Positions 16,943 to 27,759 of a DNA stretch of 46,851 nucleotides are shown one piece after another (position 1 is the stretch's first letter; every line of letters begins with the position of its first letter). The notes under the pieces are model-generated. The model made no database searches. It was given only the letters and a program-made list of their open reading frames with translations, and was not told the origin of the DNA. The stretch covers positions 1 to 46,851 of the forward strand of contig JABDBL010000020.1 in NCBI GenBank assembly GCA_013288645.1, in the 5' to 3' direction. Source of the stretch: Candidatus Melainabacteria bacterium. GTDB lineage: Bacteria > Cyanobacteriota > Vampirovibrionia > Obscuribacterales > Obscuribacteraceae. The translations under genes were made by a program, and so were the position numbers.

Positions 16943-18391
16943 TCATCCTGAGCTTGCTTCAATTGCAATCGGCGTGTTCGCTTTAAATTTAGCGGATAAT
17001 TCTTTCAAAGCTTGTCCTACTTCCGCTATATTTTTGTAGCGATCTTCTGGTTCAAATGCTGTGCATTTAGCCACAATTTCGTCCAGAGCCGGATCGATAT
17101 CATCTAGTATGCCCGCCGGATGGGCTATTGCCAACGGAATTGGATCTTGACCAGTGAGCAAATAATTAATTGTGCAGCCCAGAGCATAAATATCACTTTG
17201 TAAAACTGCTTTACCACGTAATTGTTCTGCAGGTATATAGGCTTGCTTGCCTATTATTGTACCGGTTGCTGCTCCCAAAAATTGGTTTGCTGCTCCGAAA
17301 TCAATTAAAACAATATCGCCTTTATTGGTCAGAATAAGATTATCTGGTGTCAAATCGCGATGAATAATAGGTGGCTGTTGACTATGCAAATAGGTTAGAA
17401 CATCAGATATAGTGATTGCCCATTCTATTGTCTTTTCTTGAGGCACCCGGCCATTCTGTTTCACATACTGTCTTAAATCTTGACCGTTTAGATATTGAAG
17501 AACGAGATAATGTCTACCATCTTCAAAAAAATGATCTAAAACATGGGTTATATTTGCATGATCTAATTGTTTTAAAAATTTTGCTTCCCGAACAAGATGC
17601 TCTTCAGCCTCTTCTTGCTTTTGTTTCTCTGCATTTTTTGGTACAACAGCTTCTTTTAATACAACTAAATCTAAGTCATTCATTTGGGCCAAATATATTG
17701 CTGATAAGCCGCCAAAAGCTAATTGACGGATGATCTTAAATCGTCCATTTTGTAATGTATTATCTGGTTCAAGAGGTATAAATACAGTATTAGTAAAGCG
17801 ACGACCTAATTCTTCTTCCCACATTTGGGTATAACCTTTTTTGCTGCTGCTATGACTATTTTGTAAATCATTTTGATAGCTAATTAATTGAGGGCTACGT
17901 TTGCAATTTGTTGCCCATAATTCAATTGCCATTAACAATTGCTCTAAGTCTTGTTTTTTTATGCAGGTAGTTCTTAATGGCACTAATTCGCCAGAATTAA
18001 AACCTAAAGCAATCAAATTAGATTTATCACTTTGTCCATAATCAATTAATTCAACATTAGTAAGGTCTGTCCAGCCGCGATTGCGTCCTGCTCTCAATAT
18101 GCGTAAGAATGACAGAGGAAAAGCAATACCATTTTTTGAAATATGAATATATTTGTCTTCAGCATAAGCTGTCAATCCGAGAAAAGCCAACACACTAACA
18201 ATCAAAGAGACACAACCTAAAATAGTCACATGTAGAGGAATCTCAGCTGGATTTCTCATTACATGCCCGATAAAAAGGCCTAGACTAGCTGGAATAAAAA
18301 TGGCCCAAACCGGGAAAAGAATGGTCATGGCGGACATAAGCACTTTATTGGGCAAATTTTTGTATTCTATATGTAATTGCAGATCGGCCAT
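16943..18391 (-). CDS. Membrane-anchored Ser/Thr protein kinase
   Basis: 482 residues. Two membrane helices (about 15-44 and 52-74) precede a small soluble module (about 80-175, WTDLTNVELIDYG ... AIELWATN) and a Hanks-type kinase domain (215 to about 455). Motifs are the glycine loop AFGGLS, Lys246 in VVLKEA, the catalytic loop HRDLTPDN (Asp346), DFG (364-366) and PAEQL. All catalytic residues are present. The glycine loop is less regular than GxGxxG, which is common in bacterial kinases. The catalytic loop with TPDN is shared with the next gene, so the two are likely paralogues. It lies 24 bases after a membrane TPR gene and 39 bases before the second kinase, so it is probably cotranscribed. 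Confidence 0.92.
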   Translation of the reverse strand: MADLQLHIEYKNLPNKVLMSAMTILFPVWAIFIPASLGLFIGHVMRNPAEIPLHVTILGCVSLIVSVLAFLGLTAYAEDKYIHISKNGIAFPLSFLRILRAGRNRGWTDLTNVELIDYGQSDKSNLIALGFNSGELVPLRTTCIKKQDLEQLLMAIELWATNCKRSPQLISYQNDLQNSHSSSKKGYTQMWEEELGRRFTNTVFIPLEPDNTLQNGRFKIIRQLAFGGLSAIYLAQMNDLDLVVLKEAVVPKNAEKQKQEEAEEHLVREAKFLKQLDHANITHVLDHFFEDGRHYLVLQYLNGQDLRQYVKQNGRVPQEKTIEWAITISDVLTYLHSQQPPIIHRDLTPDNLILTNKGDIVLIDFGAANQFLGAATGTIIGKQAYIPAEQLRGKAVLQSDIYALGCTINYLLTGQDPIPLAIAHPAGILDDIDPALDEIVAKCTAFEPEDRYKNIAEVGQALKELSAKFKANTPIAIEASSG

Positions 18392-18415
18392 ACTAATTTT
18401 TTACCTTAGTTTTTA

Positions 18416-19741
18416 CTATTTAACCTTATGCTTGCCTATTGCCTCTAACTGAGACAATGTTTTTTTAATTGCCGGAACGTCAGGCACATCTTTGCCTGCA
18501 ATGTCGTCTTTTAACATGTCTTTTAAAATATCAATTGCTTCCCCGCTATTTTTATTTTTTTGATATGACAATGCTAATTTCTTTTGGCAATCATAATAAT
18601 CTTTCGCGTCAAAATAAGAATAATAATCTTTAAGTATTTTCTTGGCTTGAAAAATTTCATTCAATTTAATTAGACTATCAACGTAAACAGGCAGCTGTGG
18701 TGCACTGTATGATAGTCCGCCTCGGTGCACTCTTTTATCCATTTCCATTGCCTGACTTAATAGTTCGACAGCTTCTTTTGTTTTATTTAGGCGTGCTTTC
18801 GCCAAGCCCATATGGCTTAATCTATATGTATTGTAATCAGCATCTCCCCAGCTTTTTGTTTGCGAAAATGCATGTTCGTAGCAGATGTAAGCTAAAGCCC
18901 AGGCTTGTCTAGCCTCGAATTTTTCTCCCAGATCTGCATATGTATTACCTTCTGAATTTCGTGTAATGCCTGTTTGCCAAAAGCGCGATGCAGCTTGCAC
19001 AAGCGGATAGGCTCTGTATGGATCGTCTTTATCTATATAGTAGACGCCCAATTTGCGAATCGTCTCCACTAAATTAGTAGGAGTATGATCATTAGGATCG
19101 CCCAGATTAGTCAGTGCCTCATTTATAAGGTCGTCCATCGCTTTATCTTTTGATGACTTAACCTCACTCAATACTTGTGCTAATTTAAAGTCTGCTAAGC
19201 TCAATAACTGTTTATCCAGATTAAGCTGTTGGATTTTTGTTGCAGCAATTTTATAAATGTTAATTGCTTGGTCATAATGTTTTGTTGATGCTAAGTTGTC
19301 CGCATAAGCTAAAATTATCTGGATGGACTGGGCTGCAGGTAAAGCGTTACGGACAGCATAAAGAGCAGATAGCCTCGTGCCGATAATAGCTGGAGACATA
19401 GCAGCTATTGACAAGCACATGATTAAAACTATGACTACGATGAAACCGTGGTTCTGGCTAACGGACTCTCCAGAAGAAGATTTTTCATTGCTGCTTAATT
19501 TCTTTATATTGCTTTTAGGCAGCACATTGCTCTTTTGATCGTCCCCATCAATAGTTTTTGTCTCTAATAATTTTTTTCTTTCGGGCTTAATATCGTTGGC
19601 AGGCGTCAAAGCAAGTTGCTGTTCTGTCTCTTTGATTTCAATACCTGTTTTTAAAGTGCTCTCAATGTCTGGTTTTGCGGCACCACTATTAATGCCTTTG
19701 TTTGCTGCTTTTTGCCATGGTTGCTGATCTTTATTTTCCAT
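18416..19741 (-). CDS. TPR-repeat protein with one membrane helix
   Basis: 441 residues. A polar, Lys/Glu-rich N terminus of about 98 residues is presumably cytoplasmic. One membrane helix (GFIVVIVLIMCLSIAAMSPA) follows, then a C-terminal TPR-like helical region to the end (ILAYADNLASTKHYDQAINI, ASRFWQTGITR, GLAKARLNKTKEAVELLSQA). The topology suggests a single-pass protein with the TPR part outside the cytoplasm. It is encoded 20 bases after tgt and 24 bases before the first kinase. An accessory or sensor subunit for the kinases is a reasonable inference from context, not shown by sequence. The start is ATG with AGGA 6 bases upstream. Confidence 0.8.
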   Translation of the reverse strand: MENKDQQPWQKAANKGINSGAAKPDIESTLKTGIEIKETEQQLALTPANDIKPERKKLLETKTIDGDDQKSNVLPKSNIKKLSSNEKSSSGESVSQNHGFIVVIVLIMCLSIAAMSPAIIGTRLSALYAVRNALPAAQSIQIILAYADNLASTKHYDQAINIYKIAATKIQQLNLDKQLLSLADFKLAQVLSEVKSSKDKAMDDLINEALTNLGDPNDHTPTNLVETIRKLGVYYIDKDDPYRAYPLVQAASRFWQTGITRNSEGNTYADLGEKFEARQAWALAYICYEHAFSQTKSWGDADYNTYRLSHMGLAKARLNKTKEAVELLSQAMEMDKRVHRGGLSYSAPQLPVYVDSLIKLNEIFQAKKILKDYYSYFDAKDYYDCQKKLALSYQKNKNSGEAIDILKDMLKDDIAGKDVPDVPAIKKTLSQLEAIGKHKVK

Positions 19742-19761
19742 TGGAAATCCTGATGAAAATA

Positions 19762-21418
<1,657 letters not shown>

Positions 21419-21509
21419 ACGTTCCTGCCTAAATAAATTTATTATTGTTAGCGGCTACCAGCTGCTATTGTACTAAGTATTCGTCAAAGAGCTCAAGGGT
21501 AATAAATGA

Positions 21510-22496
21510 ATGTTTCTTGAATCAATGCGTAAAATTGTGGAAGGCAAGGGAACGCGTATAGTTTATGCTGATGGTAGCGAAGAACGAGCAATAAGAGCAG
21601 CAGCTTTCCTTGTAGAGAATAACTTGGCTAAGCCCATTCTGTTAGGTAGAAAGACTGAAATTGAGCATCTTGCTCAGTCTTTAAACATAAATATTTCAAG
21701 AATTAACCTGTGCGATCCTGAATCTCACCCAAATTTAGAAAAGTATGCCAATGACTATTATCTATTACGCAAACATAAAGGCATAACTCAAGCACAAGCT
21801 TTAGCTAAAATAAAGTTACCGCCTTATTTTGGTGCTTTAATGGTTGCAGATGGCGCAGCCGATGGTATGGTGTCTGGTCTTAGTAGCGAAACCAAGCCGT
21901 TTTTGCCCGCCTTTGAAATTATCAAACTTAAACCTCAATTTAAAAGAGCCTCTTCGGTATTCGTTCTGGAATGGCCAGAGCGCCTTTTATTTTTTGCTGA
22001 TTGTGCAGTAAATATAGATCCAGACGCCAAAGCCCTAGCTGAAATAGCACATGCGACTGCGCAGACCGTGCGTTTGTTCGGTTATGAACCGCGTGTCGCT
22101 TTTCTTTCTTTCTCTACCCATGGTAGTGGCAAAGGAGTACTCGTAGATAAAGTAAGAGAGGCAACTCAACTTGCTAAACAAGAATGTCCCGATGTAATTA
22201 TTGATGGTGAAGTGCAATTTGACACAGCCTTGATTCCTAATGTGGCTAAAAGAAAGACGCCCGATAGTCCCTTCGCTGAGCAAGGAGCCAATGTTTTTAT
22301 TTTTCCTGATTTAAATTGTGGCAATATTGCTTATAAAATTTCAGAACGCCTGGCTAAGGCAATTGCTACCGGTCCGATACTGCAGGGACTAAATTTTCCA
22401 GTAAATGATGTATCTCGTGGTTGTTCTTATGAAGACCTGGCCAATGTGGCAGTGCTCAGTGCGGCACAAGCTTGTTTAGAAAAAGCTTCCGTTTAA
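21510..22496 (+). CDS. pta: Phosphate acetyltransferase
   Basis: 328 residues, matching the short single-domain Pta of Gram-positives and Cyanobacteria. It interconverts acetyl-CoA and acetyl phosphate. Conserved stretches are GALMVADGAADGMVSG, SFSTHGSGKG, DGEVQFDTALIP, NVFIFPDLNCGNI and GPILQGLNFPVNDVSRG. Two ATGs lie four bases apart at the 5' end; only the second (21510) is in frame. It is divergent from the phosphatase/tgt operon across 91 bases and converges on the UbiB-family gene. No acetate kinase gene is adjacent. Confidence 0.95.
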   Translation: MFLESMRKIVEGKGTRIVYADGSEERAIRAAAFLVENNLAKPILLGRKTEIEHLAQSLNINISRINLCDPESHPNLEKYANDYYLLRKHKGITQAQALAKIKLPPYFGALMVADGAADGMVSGLSSETKPFLPAFEIIKLKPQFKRASSVFVLEWPERLLFFADCAVNIDPDAKALAEIAHATAQTVRLFGYEPRVAFLSFSTHGSGKGVLVDKVREATQLAKQECPDVIIDGEVQFDTALIPNVAKRKTPDSPFAEQGANVFIFPDLNCGNIAYKISERLAKAIATGPILQGLNFPVNDVSRGCSYEDLANVAVLSAAQACLEKASV

Positions 22497-22534
22497 GCAG
22501 ATAGAAGAGGAATTGTTATTATTGCGTCCGAAAT

Positions 22535-24205
22535 TCATTCGTCGAATTTTTTCGCCTTTTGGTCATAAAGACCTATATGAATGATGAGGGCAAAGCCAGC
22601 TGATGCTGCAAGTATGAAGCAAACCATGGCTAATCCAGGATAGCCAAAAATGATAAATCGACTTGGCACACGCATCAATAGGGATGCACCTAATATTAGC
22701 GCTGCTAATACTAAACCCAAAGTAATGCGATTGGCCACTTTCTGAAATGCATCTATTAGAACTGCTTCGTCAATGGTATCCACTCTCATGCGTAATTTAT
22801 TACTTGCGGCTAGCTCTAAAATCTTCATGAGCGTTCCGGGTAATTTTTCTGCATAGTCTTTAGCATCAATCATGGTCCTGAAAACAGTCTCGGCAGAAAC
22901 AGTTTTCTCCATACGCTGCTCCAGAATGTCTGCAGCATTATTTTTAACGGACTCGTTGAGATTAAAATCAGGGTTTAGCGTACGTCCCACCTGATCTAAA
23001 TTCAGTAGCGTTTTACCAAGCATAGTTAACTCAGACGGTACACGAATGTTGCACTTGCCCGCCGCCGTTGTCACACCGAGAATTACTTTGCCAAGATTCA
23101 TATCTTCTATATTTTTTTCAAGATGGGCGTGAACCAGATTGATTATTTCTTTCCGAAATTCCGCTTCATCAAATTTTTCTTTGGCAGTGCCTATCTCTTT
23201 ACATATATCTGCTGCCGCATCTGCTCGATCTTCGCTTATAGCTAAGAGCAGTTGAAAAATCTTTTCTTGTAGGTGTGGTGTCAAATACGCAACCATACCC
23301 AAATCTAGTAGAGCTATCTTATTATCATCGGTGATAAAGACATTTCCTGGATGTGGATCAGCGTGGAAAAATCCATCGACCAAGATCTGTTTTAAATAAG
23401 CCCTAAAAACCTCCTCAGCAAGGGGAGCACCATCGATATCAAGAAGTTTGAATCCAGTGATAGATGTAATTTTCTTGCCGGGAATAAAATCCATTGTCAA
23501 AACTTTCGATGTGCTGTAATCAAGCACAGGCGATGGAACAACTATTAACTCAAATTCTTCCAAGTTTGCTTTTAAGGTCGCTAAATTATGAGCCTCTTTC
23601 GCATAATCGAGCTCATCCAAAAGTGACTTGCGAAATTCCTCGAGTATTACCCTGTACTCATAGCGCTTTCCCGCTTTGGTATGTTCGTCATAAAATGTGG
23701 CAATGTCGGACAAGGCTTCCAGATCCTGGATCGTAGCTTCGCGAATTCCAGGGCGATGAATTTTAACTACGACTTCACGTCCATCTCTCATAACGGCATG
23801 ATGGATTTGACCTAAGGAAGCTGCTGCTAATGGCTCAGGTGTGAATTCGGAAAAAGCCTTAGATAAACGTACTCCAAGTTCAGTAACAACAATCTGCTCA
23901 ACTTCTGTAAAGGGAAAGACGGCACAGTTGTCTTGCAAGCGGGATAGTGCTGTCAAATACGCCGGGGGTATGAAATCAGGACGTGTAGAAAGCAATTGTC
24001 CTAGTTTTATAAAAGTTGGTCCTAATTTTTCAAGATCTGTCGCTAGCTCATCTGCGTTTGCTGCAGGATTGGCAGTCTGTTCTTGCCGGGTAAGCACTTC
24101 TTCTAAGCCCGCATTTTTGACCAGATCCGAATTGCCGTATTTAATTAACAGCCACGCGATGTCTTTATAGCATTTAAGATGTCCTGCTTTGAGTAAAATA
24201 CCCAT
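22535..24205 (-). CDS. ABC1/ADCK (UbiB) family atypical kinase-like protein
   Basis: 556 residues. The family hallmark KxGQ motif is in GPTFIKLGQLLSTRPDFIPP, followed by ALSRLQDN, the Ala-rich loop PLAAASLGQIHHAV, the invariant Lys in EVVVKIHRPGI, and DGFFHADPHPGNVFI with LLDLGMVAYL as the metal-binding region. Two hydrophobic helices close the C terminus (about 500-548). UbiB-type ATPases support isoprenoid-quinone synthesis or lipid handling; Cyanobacteria carry several paralogues, so I do not use ubiB as a symbol. It starts with ATG and converges with pta across 38 bases. No quinone gene is adjacent. Confidence 0.92.
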   Translation of the reverse strand: MGILLKAGHLKCYKDIAWLLIKYGNSDLVKNAGLEEVLTRQEQTANPAANADELATDLEKLGPTFIKLGQLLSTRPDFIPPAYLTALSRLQDNCAVFPFTEVEQIVVTELGVRLSKAFSEFTPEPLAAASLGQIHHAVMRDGREVVVKIHRPGIREATIQDLEALSDIATFYDEHTKAGKRYEYRVILEEFRKSLLDELDYAKEAHNLATLKANLEEFELIVVPSPVLDYSTSKVLTMDFIPGKKITSITGFKLLDIDGAPLAEEVFRAYLKQILVDGFFHADPHPGNVFITDDNKIALLDLGMVAYLTPHLQEKIFQLLLAISEDRADAAADICKEIGTAKEKFDEAEFRKEIINLVHAHLEKNIEDMNLGKVILGVTTAAGKCNIRVPSELTMLGKTLLNLDQVGRTLNPDFNLNESVKNNAADILEQRMEKTVSAETVFRTMIDAKDYAEKLPGTLMKILELAASNKLRMRVDTIDEAVLIDAFQKVANRITLGLVLAALILGASLLMRVPSRFIIFGYPGLAMVCFILAASAGFALIIHIGLYDQKAKKFDE

Positions 24206-24473
24206 ACTTTTTTATCCGTGGAGCTTGCTCGTCACTACTCTATACTAACATTTATGGTCGAGCCAACTTTAGTGAATGGAGATAGTGTTGCCATCTTAAA
24301 AAGCATTGTCAAGAATAAATTCGACATTTAATCCAAAGAAATAGCAAAGGGTTTATTATGCAACACAAATATAGTCAGATTAATATCATTATCTAAATTA
24401 ATAATTGGTTTACGGATTAACCTCATTGGGCATGGTGAGGAAAGATTATGAAACATTTTTGGAGGTTCAAACT

Positions 24474-24806
24474 ATGGCGAGAAAATCATTGAAAAGTATG
24501 TCCAGCAGATTGTCAGGAAAACTGCTCAATCCGACTGAACACAAAGCTATTTCAAAACTAATGAAGATACATGAGCCCATGTTGAAAGAAATGGAAAAAT
24601 GGAAAGAACAACGAGAAAAGTTGGAAACTACGCTTCTAGATCAGATCGACACAATCGGCAAAATACTTGAACCATATTATAATTCATCGCGATCACAGCT
24701 GATGAGAATGACGGGACAGCAACAACCAAAAGCTAAATATCCGGGCAAAAAAACAAGTTCGAGAAAGAAAACTAGCGCAAGAAGATCAAACAAAAAATCA
24801 AGATAA
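24474..24806 (+). CDS. Small coiled-coil protein with Lys/Arg-rich tail
   Basis: Predicted 110 residues. The start is set at ATG 24474 because GGAGG lies 8 bases upstream; an open frame reaches back 23 more codons without such a site. Residues 20-75 form a charged helical stretch (HKAISKLMKIHEPMLKEMEK, KLETTLLDQIDTIGKILEP). Residues 80-110 are a basic tail rich in Lys, Arg and Ser (GKKTSSRKKTSARRSNKKSR) reminiscent of histone-H1-like or other nucleic-acid-binding tails. No named family is recognised. It is a single gene between the divergent UbiB-family gene and a convergent small frame. Nucleic-acid binding is inferred from charge alone. Confidence 0.7.
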   Translation: MARKSLKSMSSRLSGKLLNPTEHKAISKLMKIHEPMLKEMEKWKEQREKLETTLLDQIDTIGKILEPYYNSSRSQLMRMTGQQQPKAKYPGKKTSSRKKTSARRSNKKSR

Positions 24807-24869
24807 TGAGAGACATCACAACGGGCGATGCATTCTTCTATTAATAAAATCCCAGTTAGCTTTTAAGGC

Positions 24870-25073
24870 TCACCTGTCTTGGCTGGTATCACTTATTGCC
24901 TGAAATAAAAGGTAGGCGAGGATGGCCTTGCACTGACAAGGGGATATTTCGGTTTGCTTTACTTCCTCATTAAGCCTGTCGATAGTATTTCTAGCTTTTT
25001 CTTCAGGGTTTCCTTTGCCAGCTACTAAATCAGCAGAACCGGTTCTAGGGTCTTGAATTTTGCCAATGCTCAT
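24870..25073 (-). CDS. Possible small hypothetical protein
   Basis: A 67-codon frame starting with ATG, acidic in the middle (GNPEEKARNTIDRLNEEVKQ), with a CQC and a hydrophobic stretch (AILAYLLFQAIS) near the end. The codons look like those of neighbouring genes and no other gene occupies the space. There is no clear ribosome binding site and no recognisable family. It is divergent from the gene at 25094 with 20 bases between starts. It could be a genuine small gene or a chance frame. Confidence 0.45.
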   Translation of the reverse strand: MSIGKIQDPRTGSADLVAGKGNPEEKARNTIDRLNEEVKQTEISPCQCKAILAYLLFQAISDTSQDR

Positions 25074-25093
25074 TAAACTAATGAAGGATTGAT

Positions 25094-26059
25094 ATGATGA
25101 AAAAGGGTGGATCGCAAAAGCCAGAAGTGCACAGAGGCAGACCGGTCGAAGATTTCCCGATTGAGTTTGAATGGCACGTAGGAGACTGGGAGACTCTTTT
25201 TGATAGACAAACAGCGCTTGTTAGAGCCGACTTAAAACGTGCGCATATAGAAGGCAGAATGATTATTTTTCAAAGCTGCCCTATATCGACTGCTGGTGGT
25301 GGTCATTTTTCTACGAACGTAGATATTGCCGGTGCCGTCGAGCGAAGTCTTATGGCCAAATGGGGCGAACGTTTTTTTATTCTTAACCCGTCTAAGTATC
25401 AAATGGAAACTAAAGAAGGTGTCGGCTTAATGTATCAGCATGCCGAAGCTATTAAAAGAGAAACAGGAAAAACCATTGATATTGAAAAATTAGTCCAAAT
25501 CGCACCACCAACTGGTGGTGATTATATGAGAATGTGGACTAGAGTGATTGTAGAAGATGATTATTATGCTGGTGCTAAACACATAATTCCCAATACGGGA
25601 AATTTGTTTGACGCTTTTTATTTTATTGGTCCTACAGATGTACAAGAATTTTTTCTTGGTGAAGCCAAGTCTTTGTCGCAAGCTGTTGAAATTTATTTCG
25701 CCCGCAAATATACACTAGACAATCAATTTAAAAATGACTTTGATTGTGTGAATCAAAACGAGGGTTTTTGTGAATTACTGGATTTGACCAACCCAACAGC
25801 AAGTGCAATTTGGCAGCAAAGAAGATTAGATTTTTTCCGTTATTATGCCATTAAATCAGGTACCAATTTTAGTCGTGGTAGTCATGATGAATGGAATATA
25901 GTCCATTTGCTTAATACCAAGCGCTTAGCCCATCCCGAGATTTATGGACCTGAAGATCAAATAGCAATATATTTTGACGGCAAACAAATTAGCCTAGGCA
26001 GTTATCCTACCCCAGCATGGCCAGGTTATGCTGTGTCGCCAGTGCCAAAGCAGCTCTAA
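25094..26059 (+). CDS. Uncharacterised 321-residue protein
   Basis: Not recognised. The protein is soluble, with no signal peptide or membrane helix. A mixed alpha/beta core is suggested by RMIIFQSCPISTAGGGH, RFFILNPSKYQ, GGDYMRMWTRVIVED and NTGNLFDAFYFIGPTDVQEF. A Gly-rich turn after a hydrophobic strand (residues about 58-70), then NVDIA, then a later DYMRMW helix is loosely like nucleoside 2-deoxyribosyltransferase-type folds, but this is a weak impression. The second half has aromatic-rich stretches (QQRRLDFFRYYAIKSGTNFS) and ends in a Pro-rich segment. The start is ATG with AAGGA 5-6 bases upstream. Its stop overlaps the convergent RNB ribonuclease stop by 4 bases. Confidence 0.8.
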   Translation: MMKKGGSQKPEVHRGRPVEDFPIEFEWHVGDWETLFDRQTALVRADLKRAHIEGRMIIFQSCPISTAGGGHFSTNVDIAGAVERSLMAKWGERFFILNPSKYQMETKEGVGLMYQHAEAIKRETGKTIDIEKLVQIAPPTGGDYMRMWTRVIVEDDYYAGAKHIIPNTGNLFDAFYFIGPTDVQEFFLGEAKSLSQAVEIYFARKYTLDNQFKNDFDCVNQNEGFCELLDLTNPTASAIWQQRRLDFFRYYAIKSGTNFSRGSHDEWNIVHLLNTKRLAHPEIYGPEDQIAIYFDGKQISLGSYPTPAWPGYAVSPVPKQL

Positions 26060-27552
26060 CTCTTAATATAGGCAAAATCTATAAATGCTTGTTCAGGATC
26101 TGTAGAAACAAGCTTTACTTTTATTTTGTCTCCCACATCTAAGCCTTGGGCGCCCTCTACAATTTTACCTTCTACGGGTGGTTTGAATATTCGTATATAA
26201 GTGCCACCATCAGTAACACCGGTGACTATACCTTGATAAATTTCACCTAGATGTTTACTTAATAAGACTGCAGCAGCAACTTTCTGCATCGTTCGTTCAA
26301 CCTTTTTTGCAGCATCTTCTCTTTCAGTACAATGGGCCGCTATTTTATTTAGCTCGTCAAATTTATACGGCTGTGCTTGTTTGGCAATTACAGACTTAAC
26401 TAATCTTTGCATAATTAAATCTGGATAACGGCGATTAGGAGCGGTTGCATGTGTGTAATCTCGCACTGCTAAAGCAAAATGTCCTGCGTCTTTTTGTCCA
26501 GGAATTTCTACTACGTACTCACCGCGCCCAAGCAGTTTAACGATAGTCAAAGATAAATCAGGGAAACGCTCTGGATCGGCTTCTTTGCGCTTCAATAAAA
26601 ACATTGCCAATGCTTTAGCATCAGGCTGAGCTGGTAAAATCTCACCATGGGTAGCAGCTACTTTTACTATTTTATCCCAACGTTCAGGTGTTTTGACTAT
26701 GCGTCTGATGGATGGAATTTTATTTTCTTCTAAAGAATGCGAAACAGCTATATTGCTCACAACCATAAGATTTTCAATTAAATCCCTGGCCGGATTGTCT
26801 TCTACTAGTTCTAAATCTAAAACTTCTCCTTTAACCGTTATGGGAATTGCTTCAATTGTGGTTAAATATAAAGAGCCTTGCTCTTGACGCTTTTTATAAA
26901 TAAGTTGTTTAACTTCACTTTGTAAAAGAATTTGTTCGGCTAAACCGGATACACTGCTAATTTGTTCTGGCGCTTTTCCACCAGCTGTGAGCCATGCTCC
27001 TACTGTTTTGTAATCGAGCTTTGCATGATTGCGTATTGTGCCTGTGTAGACATCGCTTTTTATGATATCACCTTTAGTATCAACCACGAAATCGATTATA
27101 ATTGCATCTCTATCCTCATTTGCCACCAGTGAAGTTAAGTTAAATGACAACTGATCAGGCAGCATTGGATAAGTGATGACGCCTGTGTAAACCGAAGTAG
27201 TATTGCTGTAAGCATGTTTATCTGTTGCTGACCCTTTAGTTACAAAAGAATCAACATCAGCAATAGCAACCATTGTTCTTACATTACCATCTTCAAGACG
27301 TTGGCAATATTCTACTTGATCCAAATCTTTTGAATCAGGATTATCTATCGATGACCAAAGCAATGATCGTAAATCTTTAGCAGATTGCTGGGGTTTACGA
27401 TCTTTGTTTATCATCGATTGTAATTCTTGTACAACAGCCGGTTCAAAATCTGGCAAAAAACCACTTTTTATCATTTCCGCATGTGCACGGGCAACCAGAT
27501 CTAAGCTGCCACCTTTATTTGTGGTGGACGATATTCCATTAACTTTTGACAT
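26056..27552 (-). CDS. RNB-domain exoribonuclease (RNase II/R family), compact form
   Basis: 498 residues. The catalytic RNB domain begins near residue 65 with the metal-binding cluster IDNPDSKDLDQ (69-79). It contains the conserved HATAPNRRYPDLIMQRL (YTHxTxPxRRYPDL in the family) and ends near 420. A C-terminal S1-like domain follows (YQGIVTGVTDGGTYIRI, GDKIKVKLVST). The two N-terminal cold-shock domains of RNase II and R are absent, so the protein is shorter than either (about 640 and 810 residues). It degrades RNA processively 3' to 5'. The start is ATG with only a distant AAGG. It is a monocistronic-looking gene, divergent from the TPR gene at 27760. Confidence 0.93.
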   Translation of the reverse strand: MSKVNGISSTTNKGGSLDLVARAHAEMIKSGFLPDFEPAVVQELQSMINKDRKPQQSAKDLRSLLWSSIDNPDSKDLDQVEYCQRLEDGNVRTMVAIADVDSFVTKGSATDKHAYSNTTSVYTGVITYPMLPDQLSFNLTSLVANEDRDAIIIDFVVDTKGDIIKSDVYTGTIRNHAKLDYKTVGAWLTAGGKAPEQISSVSGLAEQILLQSEVKQLIYKKRQEQGSLYLTTIEAIPITVKGEVLDLELVEDNPARDLIENLMVVSNIAVSHSLEENKIPSIRRIVKTPERWDKIVKVAATHGEILPAQPDAKALAMFLLKRKEADPERFPDLSLTIVKLLGRGEYVVEIPGQKDAGHFALAVRDYTHATAPNRRYPDLIMQRLVKSVIAKQAQPYKFDELNKIAAHCTEREDAAKKVERTMQKVAAAVLLSKHLGEIYQGIVTGVTDGGTYIRIFKPPVEGKIVEGAQGLDVGDKIKVKLVSTDPEQAFIDFAYIKS

Positions 27553-27759
27553 TACTGTTTTACTAACCTTGAAGAAATCGAATTTTAAATAAACTAATCG
27601 ATTTCAGTTACTTTATCTTTTGTCTTTAATACATTAGACCTAATTATAAGGTAAATAGCAAATAGGTTGCCACTCAAATGAGGCACTTTCAAAATCATAT
27701 GGGATCTTGGTAAATTATTGCAAGTTGGTTATCATGAAAAGTTATAGTTTATAAGGAAT

